NCBI RefSeq assembly: GCF_001267885.1 | Contig: NZ_CP012382.1 | Span: forward strand, 7,799,001 to 7,863,000 | Direction: 5' to 3' | DNA length: 64,000 bases | DNA from: Streptomyces ambofaciens ATCC 23877 | GTDB taxonomy: Bacteria; Actinomycetota; Actinomycetes; Streptomycetales; Streptomycetaceae | Part shown: positions 39,707 through 47,977 of the stretch, piece by piece | How positions within the stretch are numbered: the first letter of the stretch is position 1 | How the letters are laid out: each line of letters begins with the position of its first letter | Translations under genes and position numbers: made by a program | Notes under the pieces: model-generated | What the model was told of the DNA's origin: nothing | Seen by the model: the letters and a program-made list of their open reading frames with translations, nothing else | The model's database searches: none

Positions 39707-40237
39707 ATGACTCAGGTGATCGTCCTCAACGGTGGCTCCAGCTCGGGGAAGTCCGGGATCGTCCGGTGTCTGCAGGCGGTACTGCCGGATCCATGGCTCG
39801 CCCTGGGGACGGACACGCTGGTCGAGGCGATGCCCGCGTCCATGCAGGTGTCGGACGGCGGGATCGAGTTCGCCCCGGACGGATCGGTGCTCGTCGGTCC
39901 TGCCTTCCGGGCCGTGGAAGGGGCGTGGATCGAGGGTGTCGCAGCGATGGCCCGAGCCGGCGCCCGGGTCATCGTCGACGAGGTCTTCCTCGGCGGAACG
40001 GACTCCCAGCGGCGATGGCGGAACGCCCTGGGCGGACTCGGGGTGTTGTGGGTCGGTGTCCGGTGCGACGCCGCGGTGGCCGCGGGACGTGAGGTCGCAC
40101 GAGGAGACCGGACCGTGGGCATGGCGGCCTCCCAGGCGGACGTGGTGCACCGGGGTGTGACCTATGACCTGGAAGTGGACACCACGCGTACGGAGGCGAT
40201 GGAGTGCGCGCGGACCATCGCCGCCCGGGTCGAGTGA
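39707..40237 (+). CDS. Chloramphenicol phosphotransferase-like protein
   Basis: 176 residues, close to the 178 of the Streptomyces venezuelae chloramphenicol 3-O-phosphotransferase. It has the P-loop [10 protein letters not shown], the [10 protein letters not shown] segment that holds the catalytic aspartate in the characterised enzyme, and the C-terminal [22 protein letters not shown] pattern. The enzyme transfers phosphate from ATP to the primary hydroxyl of chloramphenicol; many paralogues have no known drug substrate. GTG 39704 is an alternative start if the transcript is leaderless. Confidence 0.85.
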   Translation: MTQVIVLNGGSSSGKSGIVRCLQAVLPDPWLALGTDTLVEAMPASMQVSDGGIEFAPDGSVLVGPAFRAVEGAWIEGVAAMARAGARVIVDEVFLGGTDSQRRWRNALGGLGVLWVGVRCDAAVAAGREVARGDRTVGMAASQADVVHRGVTYDLEVDTTRTEAMECARTIAARVE

Positions 40238-40388
40238 TCGACGGCCCAGTTGCCCGCCGCCGTGACCGCCCCGACGGCGCGTAGGGGAGACGGCTCGCGT
40301 CTGCGACGGTACGTCAGCTCGTCCGACGGCACCGACCCGGGAGAACGGCCGCCGGGGCAGGCCTCCGCCGCCCCGGCCGGTGCGTGGG

Positions 40389-41324
40389 TCAGGCCGTCGT
40401 CCAGGGGCGCAGCTTCTCGGGGTTGGTCACGGCCCAGAAGTTCCGGATCCGGTCGCCCGCGACTTCGAAGGCCATCACCACCGCGGTACGACCGCCCCGT
40501 TCGACCACCAGCCCGGGCAGGCCGTTGACCGTGCGTTCCACGATCGTCAGGTCGGCCGCGGTGGCGGTCACGTCGATCAGGTACCGCGCGATCCGCTCGT
40601 TGCCCACGACGGGGCGGGGCGCCGCGTCGACCAGGCCGCCGCCGTCGGCGACCCCCGTGGCGTCGGGGTCCAGCAGGTCGATCAGGGCCTCGATGTCCTT
40701 GGCCTCCCACGCCAGCTTGAAGTCCCTGACCAGGTCGGCCTGTCGTGCCGCCCGGGGCACGGACACCTCGCTCCCGCGGAGCCGGCGGCGGGCCACGGAG
40801 GCCAGCTGACGGCAGGCCGCCGGCGTACGGCCGACGATCTCGGCCACCTCCGCGAACGGATAGCCGAAGACGTCGTGCAGGATGAACGCGACCCGCTCGG
40901 CCGGCGTCATCGCGTCGAGCATGACGAGGAAGGCCATACTGACCGACTCGTCGAGCGTGACCCGGTCGGCCGGGTCGGAGGCCGTGCCGCCCGCCCGCCC
41001 GCCGGACCACTCCGCGCGATCCGGCAGCGGCTCGGGAATCCACTCGCCCACGTACCTCTCGCGCCGGGCCCGGGCCGAGCCGAGCTGGTCGAGGCAGATG
41101 CGGCCCGCGACCTTGGTCAGCCACCCGCCGGGAGACCTGATGCCCTCCTGCTGTTCCCGGGACATGCCGTACCAGCGGGCGTACGTCTCCTGCACGACGT
41201 CCTCGGCGTCGGCCAGGGAGCCCAGCAGCCGGTAGGCGAGGTTGGTCAGCCGCCGCCGCTCGCTCATGATCACGCTCAGGCTCGGTTCGGTCCGAGTTCC
41301 CTCCGGTTCGGTCTCCGCGCTCAC
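40389..41324 (-). CDS. ECF41-family RNA polymerase sigma factor (SigJ-like)
   Basis: 311 residues. Sigma region 2 (LTNLAYRLLGSLADAEDVVQETYARW) and region 4 (LDAMTPAERVAFILHDVFGYPFAEVAEIVGRTPAACRQL) are followed by a SnoaL-like C-terminal domain of about 110 residues. Three ECF41 hallmarks are visible: the WIPEPL linker motif (consensus WLPEP), DGGG, and NPEKL. In this family the C-terminal domain replaces a separate anti-sigma factor. GTG 41324 follows AAGGAG. The gene is divergent from a YceI gene, with mirrored ECF-type promoters between them, suggesting autoregulation. Confidence 0.93.
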   Translation of the reverse strand: MSAETEPEGTRTEPSLSVIMSERRRLTNLAYRLLGSLADAEDVVQETYARWYGMSREQQEGIRSPGGWLTKVAGRICLDQLGSARARRERYVGEWIPEPLPDRAEWSGGRAGGTASDPADRVTLDESVSMAFLVMLDAMTPAERVAFILHDVFGYPFAEVAEIVGRTPAACRQLASVARRRLRGSEVSVPRAARQADLVRDFKLAWEAKDIEALIDLLDPDATGVADGGGLVDAAPRPVVGNERIARYLIDVTATAADLTIVERTVNGLPGLVVERGGRTAVVMAFEVAGDRIRNFWAVTNPEKLRPWTTA

Positions 41325-41371
41325 GTCTCGTCCACTCCTTCGGTGCTGTCCGGCCGGGCCACACCCGGTAC

Positions 41372-41398
41372 GACGAAACAGCCCCCGCGGATGTGAGG
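41372..41398 (-). promoter_or_regulatory. Candidate ECF41-dependent promoter of the sigma gene
   Basis: On the minus strand CCTCACA, 16 bases, then CGTC. The described ECF41 promoter motif is TGTCACA-N16-CGTC, so five of seven -35 bases, the exact spacing and all of the -10 match. It is the mirror image of the plus-strand promoter at 41410-41436. Confidence 0.7.
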
Positions 41399-41409
41399 CG
41401 ACGCGCCGG

Positions 41410-41436
41410 CCTCACATCCGCCGGGGCCACGTCGTC
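41410..41436 (+). promoter_or_regulatory. Candidate ECF41-dependent promoter of the YceI gene
   Basis: CCTCACA (41410-41416), 16 bases, CGTC (41433-41436), the same match to the ECF41 motif as on the opposite strand. The two -35 elements lie inside an 11-bp inverted repeat, GGATGTGAGGC / GCCTCACATCC (41389-41419), and both -10 elements continue as CGTCGTAC. Confidence 0.7.
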
Positions 41437-41563
41437 GTACGGGACAAGAACGTCGGTTCCCGCGCGGCCGTTCCACGAGGAGGGGCCCCGCGGACCGGGG
41501 AGAACGCATGGACACCCGGATGAACCTCGTCACCACCCCCTTCCCACCAGGGAGTTGCCCAGC

Positions 41564-42121
41564 ATGACCATCACGTCCCTGTCCGGCGAGTCGACCGGCA
41601 ACTACGTCCTCGACACCTCGCGTACCCGTATCGGGTTCGTCGCCCGGCACACCATGTCCACCAGGGTGCGCGGCGACTTCGCGGAGTTCGAGGGCGGCGC
41701 GTACCTGGACGGCGCCGACCCGTCGAAGTCCGAGATACGGCTGACGATCCGCGCCCGGAGCATCCGGACCGGGAAGGCGCAGCGCGACGAGGTGCTCAGG
41801 AGCAAGTTCCTGGACGCCGACAACCATCCGGCGCTCGGCTTCGTCTCGACCGGGGTGGAGCGGACCGGGGAGAACACCTTCAGGGTCACCGGTGATCTGA
41901 CCGTCCGCGGGGTGACCGGACCGGTCACCCTGGACGTCACGCTGACCGGCACCGGCACCGGTGCCGCATCCGGGCGTCCCGACGACTGCCGGCTCGCAGC
42001 CCGGGGCAGCGCCACCATCGACCGCAACGTCTGGGGCGTGAACTGGAACGCCATGACCTCGGCCATGGTCAGCCCCAAGGTGACCCTCGACTTCGAGGTC
42101 GTCGCCCTCCGGCGGCCCTGA
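41564..42121 (+). CDS. YceI-family protein (lipocalin-like isoprenoid-binding fold)
   Basis: 185 residues. The YceI pattern is plain: NYVLDTSRTRIGFVARHTMSTRVRGDFAEFEGG, IRTGKAQRDEVLRSKFLDADNHP, FRVTGDLTVRGVTGPVTLDV. The family binds long isoprenoid chains such as ubiquinone-like quinones. There is no signal peptide, so it acts in the cytoplasm or at the membrane face. AGGGAG lies 9 bases before ATG 41564. The mirrored ECF promoter upstream makes it a probable direct target of the adjacent sigma factor. Confidence 0.92.
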   Translation: MTITSLSGESTGNYVLDTSRTRIGFVARHTMSTRVRGDFAEFEGGAYLDGADPSKSEIRLTIRARSIRTGKAQRDEVLRSKFLDADNHPALGFVSTGVERTGENTFRVTGDLTVRGVTGPVTLDVTLTGTGTGAASGRPDDCRLAARGSATIDRNVWGVNWNAMTSAMVSPKVTLDFEVVALRRP

Positions 42122-42153
42122 CGGCGCCTCCTCGGACCCGCTGCGCGCACGAA

Positions 42154-42196
42154 GCCCCGTCCCGCAGGCGGCGGTGGCAGCCGCACGCCGCGGGGC
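42154..42196. terminator. Hairpin between convergent YceI and carboxypeptidase genes
   Basis: GCCCCG (42154-42159) pairs with CGGGGC (42191-42196), enclosing further GC-rich complementary stretches. It sits about 35 bases after the YceI stop and 60 bases after the convergent carboxypeptidase stop, so may end both transcripts. Confidence 0.45.
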
Positions 42197-42256
42197 GGGC
42201 CGGCGTTCGGCGTCCTCGTGCCGAGCGCCCGCCCGCCCCTGTCGGTCCCGGCTGGT

Positions 42257-42991
42257 TCAGATGCCGCAGGTGGGAGCCGACCAGTACGGCGACGGGTCGA
42301 AGGCCACGTGGGTGTGGTCGTTGTGGCCGGGGTAGCCCGGGCCGAGGATCTCGGAGAAGCCGTGCGTCCTGGACTGCTGGGCGAGCCGGCACAGGGACGG
42401 CGAGCCCACCAGGTCGGCCGCGTCGCCGTAGAGGTGACGGCTGGTGGCGGACCCGCCGACCGCGTTGTTGCACGCGCGGGAGCGGAAGCCGCTGGAGATG
42501 GTGAGGGGCACGTCGCCGAGGGCGTGCCGCATCGCCTCCAGCTTCCACATGGTCTTGAGCGCGTTCGACTTGGCGGTCGCCGCGGAGACCGCGCCGCCGG
42601 ACCAGTCGGAGTTGCACTTGTTGAGCTCGGCGTAGGTGAAGTGGACGGGTGTGCAGTCGGCGTCCTGGAGGGAGTAGATCTTGCTGAACGTCGCGGATCC
42701 GGCGACGCCGTCCGCACTCAGGCCGTACGCGGCCTGGAACTTCTTCACCGCCGCGGCGGTCCGCGCGCCGTACTGGCCGTCGTAGGAGAGCCGTTCACCG
42801 GAGGTCACCCACCCGGCGACCCGGATCTGGAGCTGGGTCACGTCGCTGCCGGAGGAACCCTCGGAGAGCGTGCGGTTCCACGTGTAGCAGGAGTCGGCGT
42901 GCGCGGTGCCGGCGGTGGCGCCCACTCCGATCACCGCACCGGACGTGAGCATGACAAGAGAGAGAAGCAGGCGTGACGCGCGTCTGAACAT
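42257..42991 (-). CDS. Secreted zinc D-Ala-D-Ala carboxypeptidase (peptidoglycan-binding domain + peptidase M15)
   Basis: 244 residues. Signal peptide (RLLLSLVMLTSGAVIGVGATAGTAHA), then a PG_binding_1 domain (GSSGSDVTQLQIRVAGW, YDGQYGARTAAAVKKFQAAYGL), then an M15 peptidase with zinc ligands in SRHLYGDAADL and HNDHTHVAF. The layout matches the Streptomyces albus G zinc carboxypeptidase, which trims the terminal D-alanine of peptidoglycan stem peptides. ATG 42991 is preceded by GGGAGG at 6 bases; a longer frame exists upstream but would place the signal peptide internally. Confidence 0.92.
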   Translation of the reverse strand: MFRRASRLLLSLVMLTSGAVIGVGATAGTAHADSCYTWNRTLSEGSSGSDVTQLQIRVAGWVTSGERLSYDGQYGARTAAAVKKFQAAYGLSADGVAGSATFSKIYSLQDADCTPVHFTYAELNKCNSDWSGGAVSAATAKSNALKTMWKLEAMRHALGDVPLTISSGFRSRACNNAVGGSATSRHLYGDAADLVGSPSLCRLAQQSRTHGFSEILGPGYPGHNDHTHVAFDPSPYWSAPTCGI

Positions 42992-43064
42992 CCAGGCCTC
43001 CCGACCGTTGAGTCGACAACAACCGAAGCCCAGCGTGCGGCAACGAGCTACGCGCGTCAACGGC

Positions 43065-43097
43065 GCCGCCGGGAAACGAGATCGTCGTTCCGGCGGC
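43065..43097 (-). terminator. Terminator of the spermidine synthase operon
   Basis: An 8-bp perfect stem GCCGCCGG / CCGGCGGC with a 17-base loop, just past the stop of the synthase gene on the minus strand and ahead of the carboxypeptidase gene. Confidence 0.65.
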
Positions 43098-43124
43098 TGC
43101 CCGCGGGCGCGGTTGGCGGCCGGT

Positions 43125-44723
43125 TCAGTAGTTGCGCCACTCGTCCAGGACGTATTCGAGCACCGCGGGGTCCATGAGGGTGCTCGGCCGTACGTCCGTG
43201 CGGCGGCGGTCGACGGGGAACACGGTCGCCGCCCGCAGGACCGCGTCGTCCAGGTAGCGCAGCTTCGGGACGTCCGCGGCGAGCCTCAGGGGCGGGGGGC
43301 CGGTCGAGTCGGAGGCGAGCACGAAGCCCCAGTTGCCGAAGCTCGGCACGTCGACCTGGAACTTCGTCGTCGCGTATCCCGCCGCCTCGATCGTCTTCGC
43401 GATCGACCAGTACGTCTTCGGGGCGAAGAACGGTGACCCGCTCTGGACCATGACCTTGCCCTGCGGCGCCAGGACCCGGCCGAGCAGGTGGTAGAACTCC
43501 ACCGAGTACAGCTTCGCCAGTGACGCCGAGTCCGGGTCGGGGAAGTCGATGATCACCGAGTCGTACCGCTGCCGCGCGTCGCGCAGCCAGGTGAAGGCGT
43601 CGGCGTTGACCACCTCGACCCGCGGGTCGTCCAGCGCGCCGCCGTTGAGCTCGCGCAGGGGTTCGTAGGTGCGGGCCAACCGGGTCATGGCGGGGTCCAG
43701 TTCGACCAGGGTGACGTGCTCGACGTCGTCGTACCGCAGCACCTCGCGCAGCGCGAGCCCGTCACCGCCGCCCATGATCAGTACGTTGGAGCGGCGGCCC
43801 GACAGCGCGGGGTGGACCAGCGACTCGTGGTACCGGTACTCGTCGACCGAGCTGAACTGGAGGTCGCCGTTGAGGAAGAGCCGCAGGTCGGGGTCGCCCG
43901 TGAAGGCGGTGGCGCGGGTGATCACGATGTCCTGGTACTGCGTGGTCTCGGAGTGCACGATGGGATCCGCGTACATGTGCTGCCGCGCCGTCACCTCCAG
44001 GTCGTCCGCCAGCACGTACGTGGTGCCGAGCACGGCGAGCACCGCGGTGACGCCGGCCAGCAGGAGGGCCCGCACCGCGCGACCGGTCTCGTGACGGAAG
44101 ATGAACACCACGACGATGACGCCGGCGACCGCGTTGACCGCGCCGACCACCAGCGCGCCCTTCAACTGGCCGAAGGTCGGCAGCAGGAGCAGCGGGAAGC
44201 ACAGGCCGCCCACGAGGGCCCCGATGTAGTCGACGGCGAACATGTCGGCGACGGCGCTGCTCGCCTCCTGCCGGCGGATCCGCTGGAGCAGGGTCATCAG
44301 CAGCGGGATCTCGGCGCCGATCAGCAGGCCGATCACCAGGGACACCAGGATCATCGCCGGCATGTAGAGCTGCAGCCAGGCGAAGGCCGCGTACAGCCCG
44401 AGGACGGACAGGCCGCCGATCAGGGCCAGTGCCCCCTCCAGTACCGCGAACGCGACGACGGCGTGGTTGCGCAGCGGTTTGGCGGCCAGTGAGCCCAGGC
44501 CCATGGCGAAGACCATCACGGAGATGACCACAGAGGTCTGGAGCACCGAGTTGCCGATGAGGTAACTGCCCAGCGCGGTCAGGGCCAGTTCGTAGACGAG
44601 GCCGCAGGCCGCGCAGAGGAAGACGGAGAGCAGCAGGAGGAACCGCGCCCCCCGGGTGGGCCGGGTGGCCGGGGGGCGCGGAGGAGTCGCGGTGTCGCGG
44701 TCGCCGAGGGCGGTGGAGCTCAT
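43125..44723 (-). CDS. speE: Membrane-anchored polyamine aminopropyltransferase (spermidine synthase family)
   Basis: 532 residues. Residues ~25-235 have about seven hydrophobic segments; residues ~250-500 are the spermidine synthase fold with GGGDGLALREVLRYDDVEHVTLVELD (decarboxy-SAM binding) and IIDFPDPDSASLAKLYSVEFY. Membrane-anchored forms are common in actinomycetes. The reaction would be aminopropyl transfer to a diamine, but the acceptor is not certain. It is last in an operon with DUF350, DUF4247 and DUF2617 genes, 10 bases after DUF350. Confidence 0.9.
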   Translation of the reverse strand: MSSTALGDRDTATPPRPPATRPTRGARFLLLLSVFLCAACGLVYELALTALGSYLIGNSVLQTSVVISVMVFAMGLGSLAAKPLRNHAVVAFAVLEGALALIGGLSVLGLYAAFAWLQLYMPAMILVSLVIGLLIGAEIPLLMTLLQRIRRQEASSAVADMFAVDYIGALVGGLCFPLLLLPTFGQLKGALVVGAVNAVAGVIVVVFIFRHETGRAVRALLLAGVTAVLAVLGTTYVLADDLEVTARQHMYADPIVHSETTQYQDIVITRATAFTGDPDLRLFLNGDLQFSSVDEYRYHESLVHPALSGRRSNVLIMGGGDGLALREVLRYDDVEHVTLVELDPAMTRLARTYEPLRELNGGALDDPRVEVVNADAFTWLRDARQRYDSVIIDFPDPDSASLAKLYSVEFYHLLGRVLAPQGKVMVQSGSPFFAPKTYWSIAKTIEAAGYATTKFQVDVPSFGNWGFVLASDSTGPPPLRLAADVPKLRYLDDAVLRAATVFPVDRRRTDVRPSTLMDPAVLEYVLDEWRNY

Positions 44724-44733
44724 GGGGGCGGTC

Positions 44734-45171
44734 CTAGGAGAGGGCCGCGCCGACCATGAAGGCGGTGCCCAGATACATGCCGGCCTGGACCCAGGCGGCG
44801 GGGTGCGGGCGGTCGTCCCCGTCCTCCAGGGCGACGGCGCCCATCTGACCCGGTGTGAGCATGCCGATCACGATGCCGACCAGCGTCATCACCAGCACGC
44901 CGGCCAGGCCGTAGAGGAGCGTGCTGAGCAGGCCCTGGCCGAGCCCCTTCTCCGACTCGCTCGCCCGGATGGCCTCCATGATGACCAGGCCCACCGCGAC
45001 GGACTGGCTGCCCAGCAGCACGGCCGCCCCGCGGTTGCGGTCCCGCCACACGACGTGGAAGAGCTTGCCGGGCGTGACGAGGTCGAGGGCGACGAAGCCG
45101 ACGGCCATCACGGCGAGGCCCACGACCCCGTAGAGCAGGGCCTGGCCGGCCGACTCGAATATCTCGGTCAC
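44734..45171 (-). CDS. DUF350 membrane protein
   Basis: 145 residues with four hydrophobic segments (ALLYGVVGLAVMAVGFVAL, AAVLLGSQSVAVGLVIME, LLYGLAGVLVMTLVGIVIGML, AGMYLGTAFMVGAALS). The pattern matches DUF350, a small integral membrane family of unknown function that often accompanies spermidine-synthase-like genes. GTG 45171 follows AAAGG. Role in the operon is unknown. Confidence 0.88.
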   Translation of the reverse strand: MTEIFESAGQALLYGVVGLAVMAVGFVALDLVTPGKLFHVVWRDRNRGAAVLLGSQSVAVGLVIMEAIRASESEKGLGQGLLSTLLYGLAGVLVMTLVGIVIGMLTPGQMGAVALEDGDDRPHPAAWVQAGMYLGTAFMVGAALS

Positions 45172-45227
45172 TGCGTTGCCTTTCTGGGGGCGTTGTCAGG
45201 GTGGGGAGGCGGTGTCGCGCGCCGGTG

Positions 45228-45632
45228 TCACTTGCCTTCGCCGGGGCCGCCGCCGCGGTAACTCTGGCTGTTCGGGTTCGGCCAGTTGACGAGGTGCTGC
45301 TGGTGGCGCCGGTAGCCGTTGCGGTAGTCCTCGATCTCGATCAGACTGCCGCCGCGGTGCGGCGAGACGGTCACCATGTCGTCGCCGTAGCGCAGGAAGC
45401 GCATGCCGCCGCCGGAGGACCGGTCGAGGGCCTTGCGGTGGTCGTGGATCGCGTCGGCGACCCGGGCCGGTGAGCTGTCCTTGTCGAGCCACCGGGACCC
45501 GCTGACGGTGTAGGTGTCGCGGATCCAGGAGCGCGGGACGCCCTCGTCCCCGCCGCCGCTGGAGCAGGCCGAGAGCAGGAGCGTGACCAGCGTGGCCGCC
45601 ACCGCTCCGCGGACGAGTCGGGCGCTGTTCAT
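45228..45632 (-). CDS. DUF4247 lipoprotein
   Basis: 134 residues. The signal peptide ends in the lipobox LLLSACSS, so the protein is lipid-anchored outside the membrane. The mature part (VPRSWIRDTYTVSG, YGDDMVTVSPHRGGSLIEIEDYRNGYRRH, ending SYRGGGPGEGK) matches DUF4247. ATG 45632 overlaps the DUF2617 stop by 4 bp and is preceded by GGAGG. Function unknown; its partners suggest a membrane complex with the synthase. Confidence 0.88.
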   Translation of the reverse strand: MNSARLVRGAVAATLVTLLLSACSSGGGDEGVPRSWIRDTYTVSGSRWLDKDSSPARVADAIHDHRKALDRSSGGGMRFLRYGDDMVTVSPHRGGSLIEIEDYRNGYRRHQQHLVNWPNPNSQSYRGGGPGEGK

Positions 45633-46135
45633 CGGGCCTCCAGCCGGGTGTGTGTCGATACGATGTGCCCGTCCTGCGGGTAGGTGTGCCAGGTGCGCCA
45701 CGCGAGTCGGGCAGGGGACGGCTCGTCGGACGCCTCGACGACCACCGCCGTCACGGCCTCGGGTGAACCGGGGAAGACTCCGCACAGGCTGTGTTCGGCG
45801 TCGGCCACCCGGGCGAGGATCCCCGCCACCCGCGCGCTGAACCCGTCGGGGTCCAGGCGTGCGGTGGTGGCGCCGAAGCCGTAGGACCAGCCGGCCAGTT
45901 GCCGGGTGTGCCGGGTGGGCAGTCCCTTGACGGCCCCCGGCAGACAGGCCACCGTCTCCCGCACCGGCCCGGCGAAGACCTGGTGCGAGGCACCGAGCAG
46001 TCTCATGCGTACGGTGAGTTCCCCCACGAGCACCTCACGTTCGGCGAGCGCAGGCCGTTCGGTCAGGTCCAGTGAGAAGCAGAGCTGGTCCGCGGCCGTG
46101 TCCAGATAGGGAGCTTGCAGAGATACAGCGTGCAC
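45629..46135 (-). CDS. DUF2617 protein
   Basis: 168 residues, no signal peptide or membrane segment. The pattern (YLDTAADQLCFSLDL, LRLLGASHQV, HTRQLAGWSYGFGATTARLDPDG) matches DUF2617, a conserved actinomycete family of unknown function. The start is GTG 46135; no good ribosome site is seen. It is the first gene of the four-gene operon, and the DUF4247 start overlaps its stop. Confidence 0.85.
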   Translation of the reverse strand: MHAVSLQAPYLDTAADQLCFSLDLTERPALAEREVLVGELTVRMRLLGASHQVFAGPVRETVACLPGAVKGLPTRHTRQLAGWSYGFGATTARLDPDGFSARVAGILARVADAEHSLCGVFPGSPEAVTAVVVEASDEPSPARLAWRTWHTYPQDGHIVSTHTRLEAR

Positions 46136-46555
46136 GCGGCGCGGCCCCCCGGTCCGATATTGCTATGAGCGGCGCTGAGTATGGCACATGCGACCGGGGA
46201 TCCGGTGCGGTGGGGGCCTCCCCGTGCCCGTCCGCCGGGCGAACCGCGTACGCGACGAGCGTCCCGGGGAGAGGCGGGTGACCGGCGGTCCGCCGCCCGG
46301 TGAGCGCGGTGACCGCTGCCCCGCGGGTGACCGCGTGCGCTGTCGGCGGCGTCGGGAGTATCGCCCCGCCGGGCGGACCGAGGGGGCGCCGGCCGTTCGG
46401 CGGCAGAAGAAGGGGGCTCGCCCACTCCCTGATCAGGTCAGGAAGTGAACGAGCCCCTATGAGTGACGTCCGGTCCCGGATACGGCGCTGTCACGACGGT
46501 CGCCGTCGGCCCGGGTAGGTGAGCGGTCGCCGGTGTCCGCCCGCGCGGGCCGCTC
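46136..46555. other. 420-base intergenic region
   Basis: It holds the upstream region of the DUF2617 operon (an AT-richer patch near 46155-46185 with CATACT and TAGCAA on the minus strand as possible -10 sites) and the terminator of the PucR-type gene. No coding sequence is supported on either strand. Confidence 0.5.
46411..46458 (-). terminator. Terminator after the PucR-type regulator gene
   Basis: A long hairpin: AGGGGCTCG pairs with CGAGCCCCC, extended by an inner CACTTCC/GGAGTG-type stem. On the minus strand it is followed by a pyrimidine-rich CTTCTTCT, so it resembles a classical intrinsic terminator. Confidence 0.8.
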
Positions 46556-47764
46556 CTACTTCCCGGTCTCGCGGGAGAGCAGGTGCAGGGCGCGCAGCGT
46601 GGCCTCCAGGGCGAAACGGTGATCGGGGTCGGCGAGGCGGTCGCCCAGGAGGGCGTCCAGGTTCCGCAGGCGGTAGCGCACGGTCTGGGCGTGCACGCCC
46701 AGCATCTCGCCGACCTGCTCCGCCGGTGCGCGGGTCGAGACGTGTACGCGCAGGGTCTCCACGAGCCGGTCGCGGCGGCTGGCCGGCAACTGTTCGATGG
46801 GGGCCAGCTCCGCGGCCGCGAGATGGCCGACGAGCGCCGGGTCCGACAGCAGCCAGAGCGTCACCAGGTGGTCCTCGCAGCGGACCACGGGAGCGTCGGC
46901 CACCACACCCTCGTCGATCAGCTTGAGCACACGGCGCGCCCAGCGGACGGAGTCGGCCGCCTGGGCCAGCGGCACGGTCAGCCCCATTACGGCGTGCGAG
47001 CCCGCCAGGGCGGCGTCGAGCATCGTCAGCCGCTCGGGGGTGAGGGCTCCGGGCACCAGCAGGTGCGGATGGGGGACGTCCAGGTCGAAGAGGACGTCTT
47101 CGGCCAGGCCGGCCTGGAGGTGCTCGGGGAGCGGCGGGCGCAGGGCGACCATGGTGACGTCGGCGGGCAGCGGCCAGGCGGCCGCCTCGCAGAGCCCGGA
47201 CAGGGCCTGGGGCAGCGGCGGCCCGGTGAGGATGAGGTGGAGGAGGCGTCTGCGCTGTGCCGGGACCTCGGAGGAAGCCCGCGACTGCACCTCGACGTAG
47301 CCCTCGCGGGAGATCTGCTCCAGCTCCTCGACGTACGCGAACAGGGCGTCGGCGAAGGCGAGTATCAGGGTGGGGGAGAGCCGGTACTGCTGGCCCACGG
47401 CCCTCGCCCGGCGCAGCGCGATGCGCGCTCCGAGCCGGTAGGCGCCCTGGAGGGTGTCCAGTTCGCGGCCCTCGTAGGCTTCCACGCGGCCGAACCTGCG
47501 CAGCAGTTCGTCGCGGAGCGCGGCGTTCTTGCCGGGGTCGGCGACGCGGTCCACGAACGCGTACAGGGCCTGCTCGACGCCTTGGCGGATGGCGTCGGCG
47601 TTCGGGCCGTTGAGCAGCCGCCCGTACACGGGGTAGGCACGGGTGACCTCGGCGCCGATCTCCTTCATGAGGCCGGGTAACTCGGGCCGCATGAAGGCGG
47701 CGAACTCCTTGGGGAGCGGTTCTAGCGGTTCACCGACTTCCGGCGGCCGCGTGGTTGAAGGCAT
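46556..47764 (-). CDS. PucR-family transcriptional regulator
   Basis: 402 residues. An N-terminal RsbT co-antagonist-like helical region (~20-150), a middle GGDEF-like domain, and the C-terminal PucR helix-turn-helix (RDRLVETLRVHVSTRAPAEQVGEMLGVHAQTVRYRLRNLDALLG). I chose ATG 47764 (AGGGA at 9 bases); GTG 47794 would add ten residues. It is downstream of three secreted protein genes that abut the mce operon, so it may regulate that locus (inference). A palindrome lies upstream. Confidence 0.88.
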   Translation of the reverse strand: MPSTTRPPEVGEPLEPLPKEFAAFMRPELPGLMKEIGAEVTRAYPVYGRLLNGPNADAIRQGVEQALYAFVDRVADPGKNAALRDELLRRFGRVEAYEGRELDTLQGAYRLGARIALRRARAVGQQYRLSPTLILAFADALFAYVEELEQISREGYVEVQSRASSEVPAQRRRLLHLILTGPPLPQALSGLCEAAAWPLPADVTMVALRPPLPEHLQAGLAEDVLFDLDVPHPHLLVPGALTPERLTMLDAALAGSHAVMGLTVPLAQAADSVRWARRVLKLIDEGVVADAPVVRCEDHLVTLWLLSDPALVGHLAAAELAPIEQLPASRRDRLVETLRVHVSTRAPAEQVGEMLGVHAQTVRYRLRNLDALLGDRLADPDHRFALEATLRALHLLSRETGK

Positions 47765-47897
47765 GAGTGCCGTCCCTTGCTCTCCGGTGCCCACGGTGCA
47801 CCGGTCGTGTGCCCCGGTCCTTCACGAAGGAGGCACACGACCGGACTTGACGTGATGTGTGTCTGGGCTGCTGAAGCTAAATCAAGTTCGTTGGGAC

Positions 47898-47914
47898 GTA
47901 CACAGTCTGTGCAC
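47898..47914. promoter_or_regulatory. Imperfect palindrome upstream of the PucR-type gene
   Basis: GTACACAGTCTGTGCAC is a 17-bp palindrome with one mismatched pair, about 135 bases from the regulator start. Its position fits an autoregulatory operator; the protein that binds it is unknown. Confidence 0.4.
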
Positions 47915-47977
47915 ATTTAGATGCGGTGGGACGTGGCGGGGCTGCCGGTACGGCTGGGAATCGCCCTCGTGCGGCCA

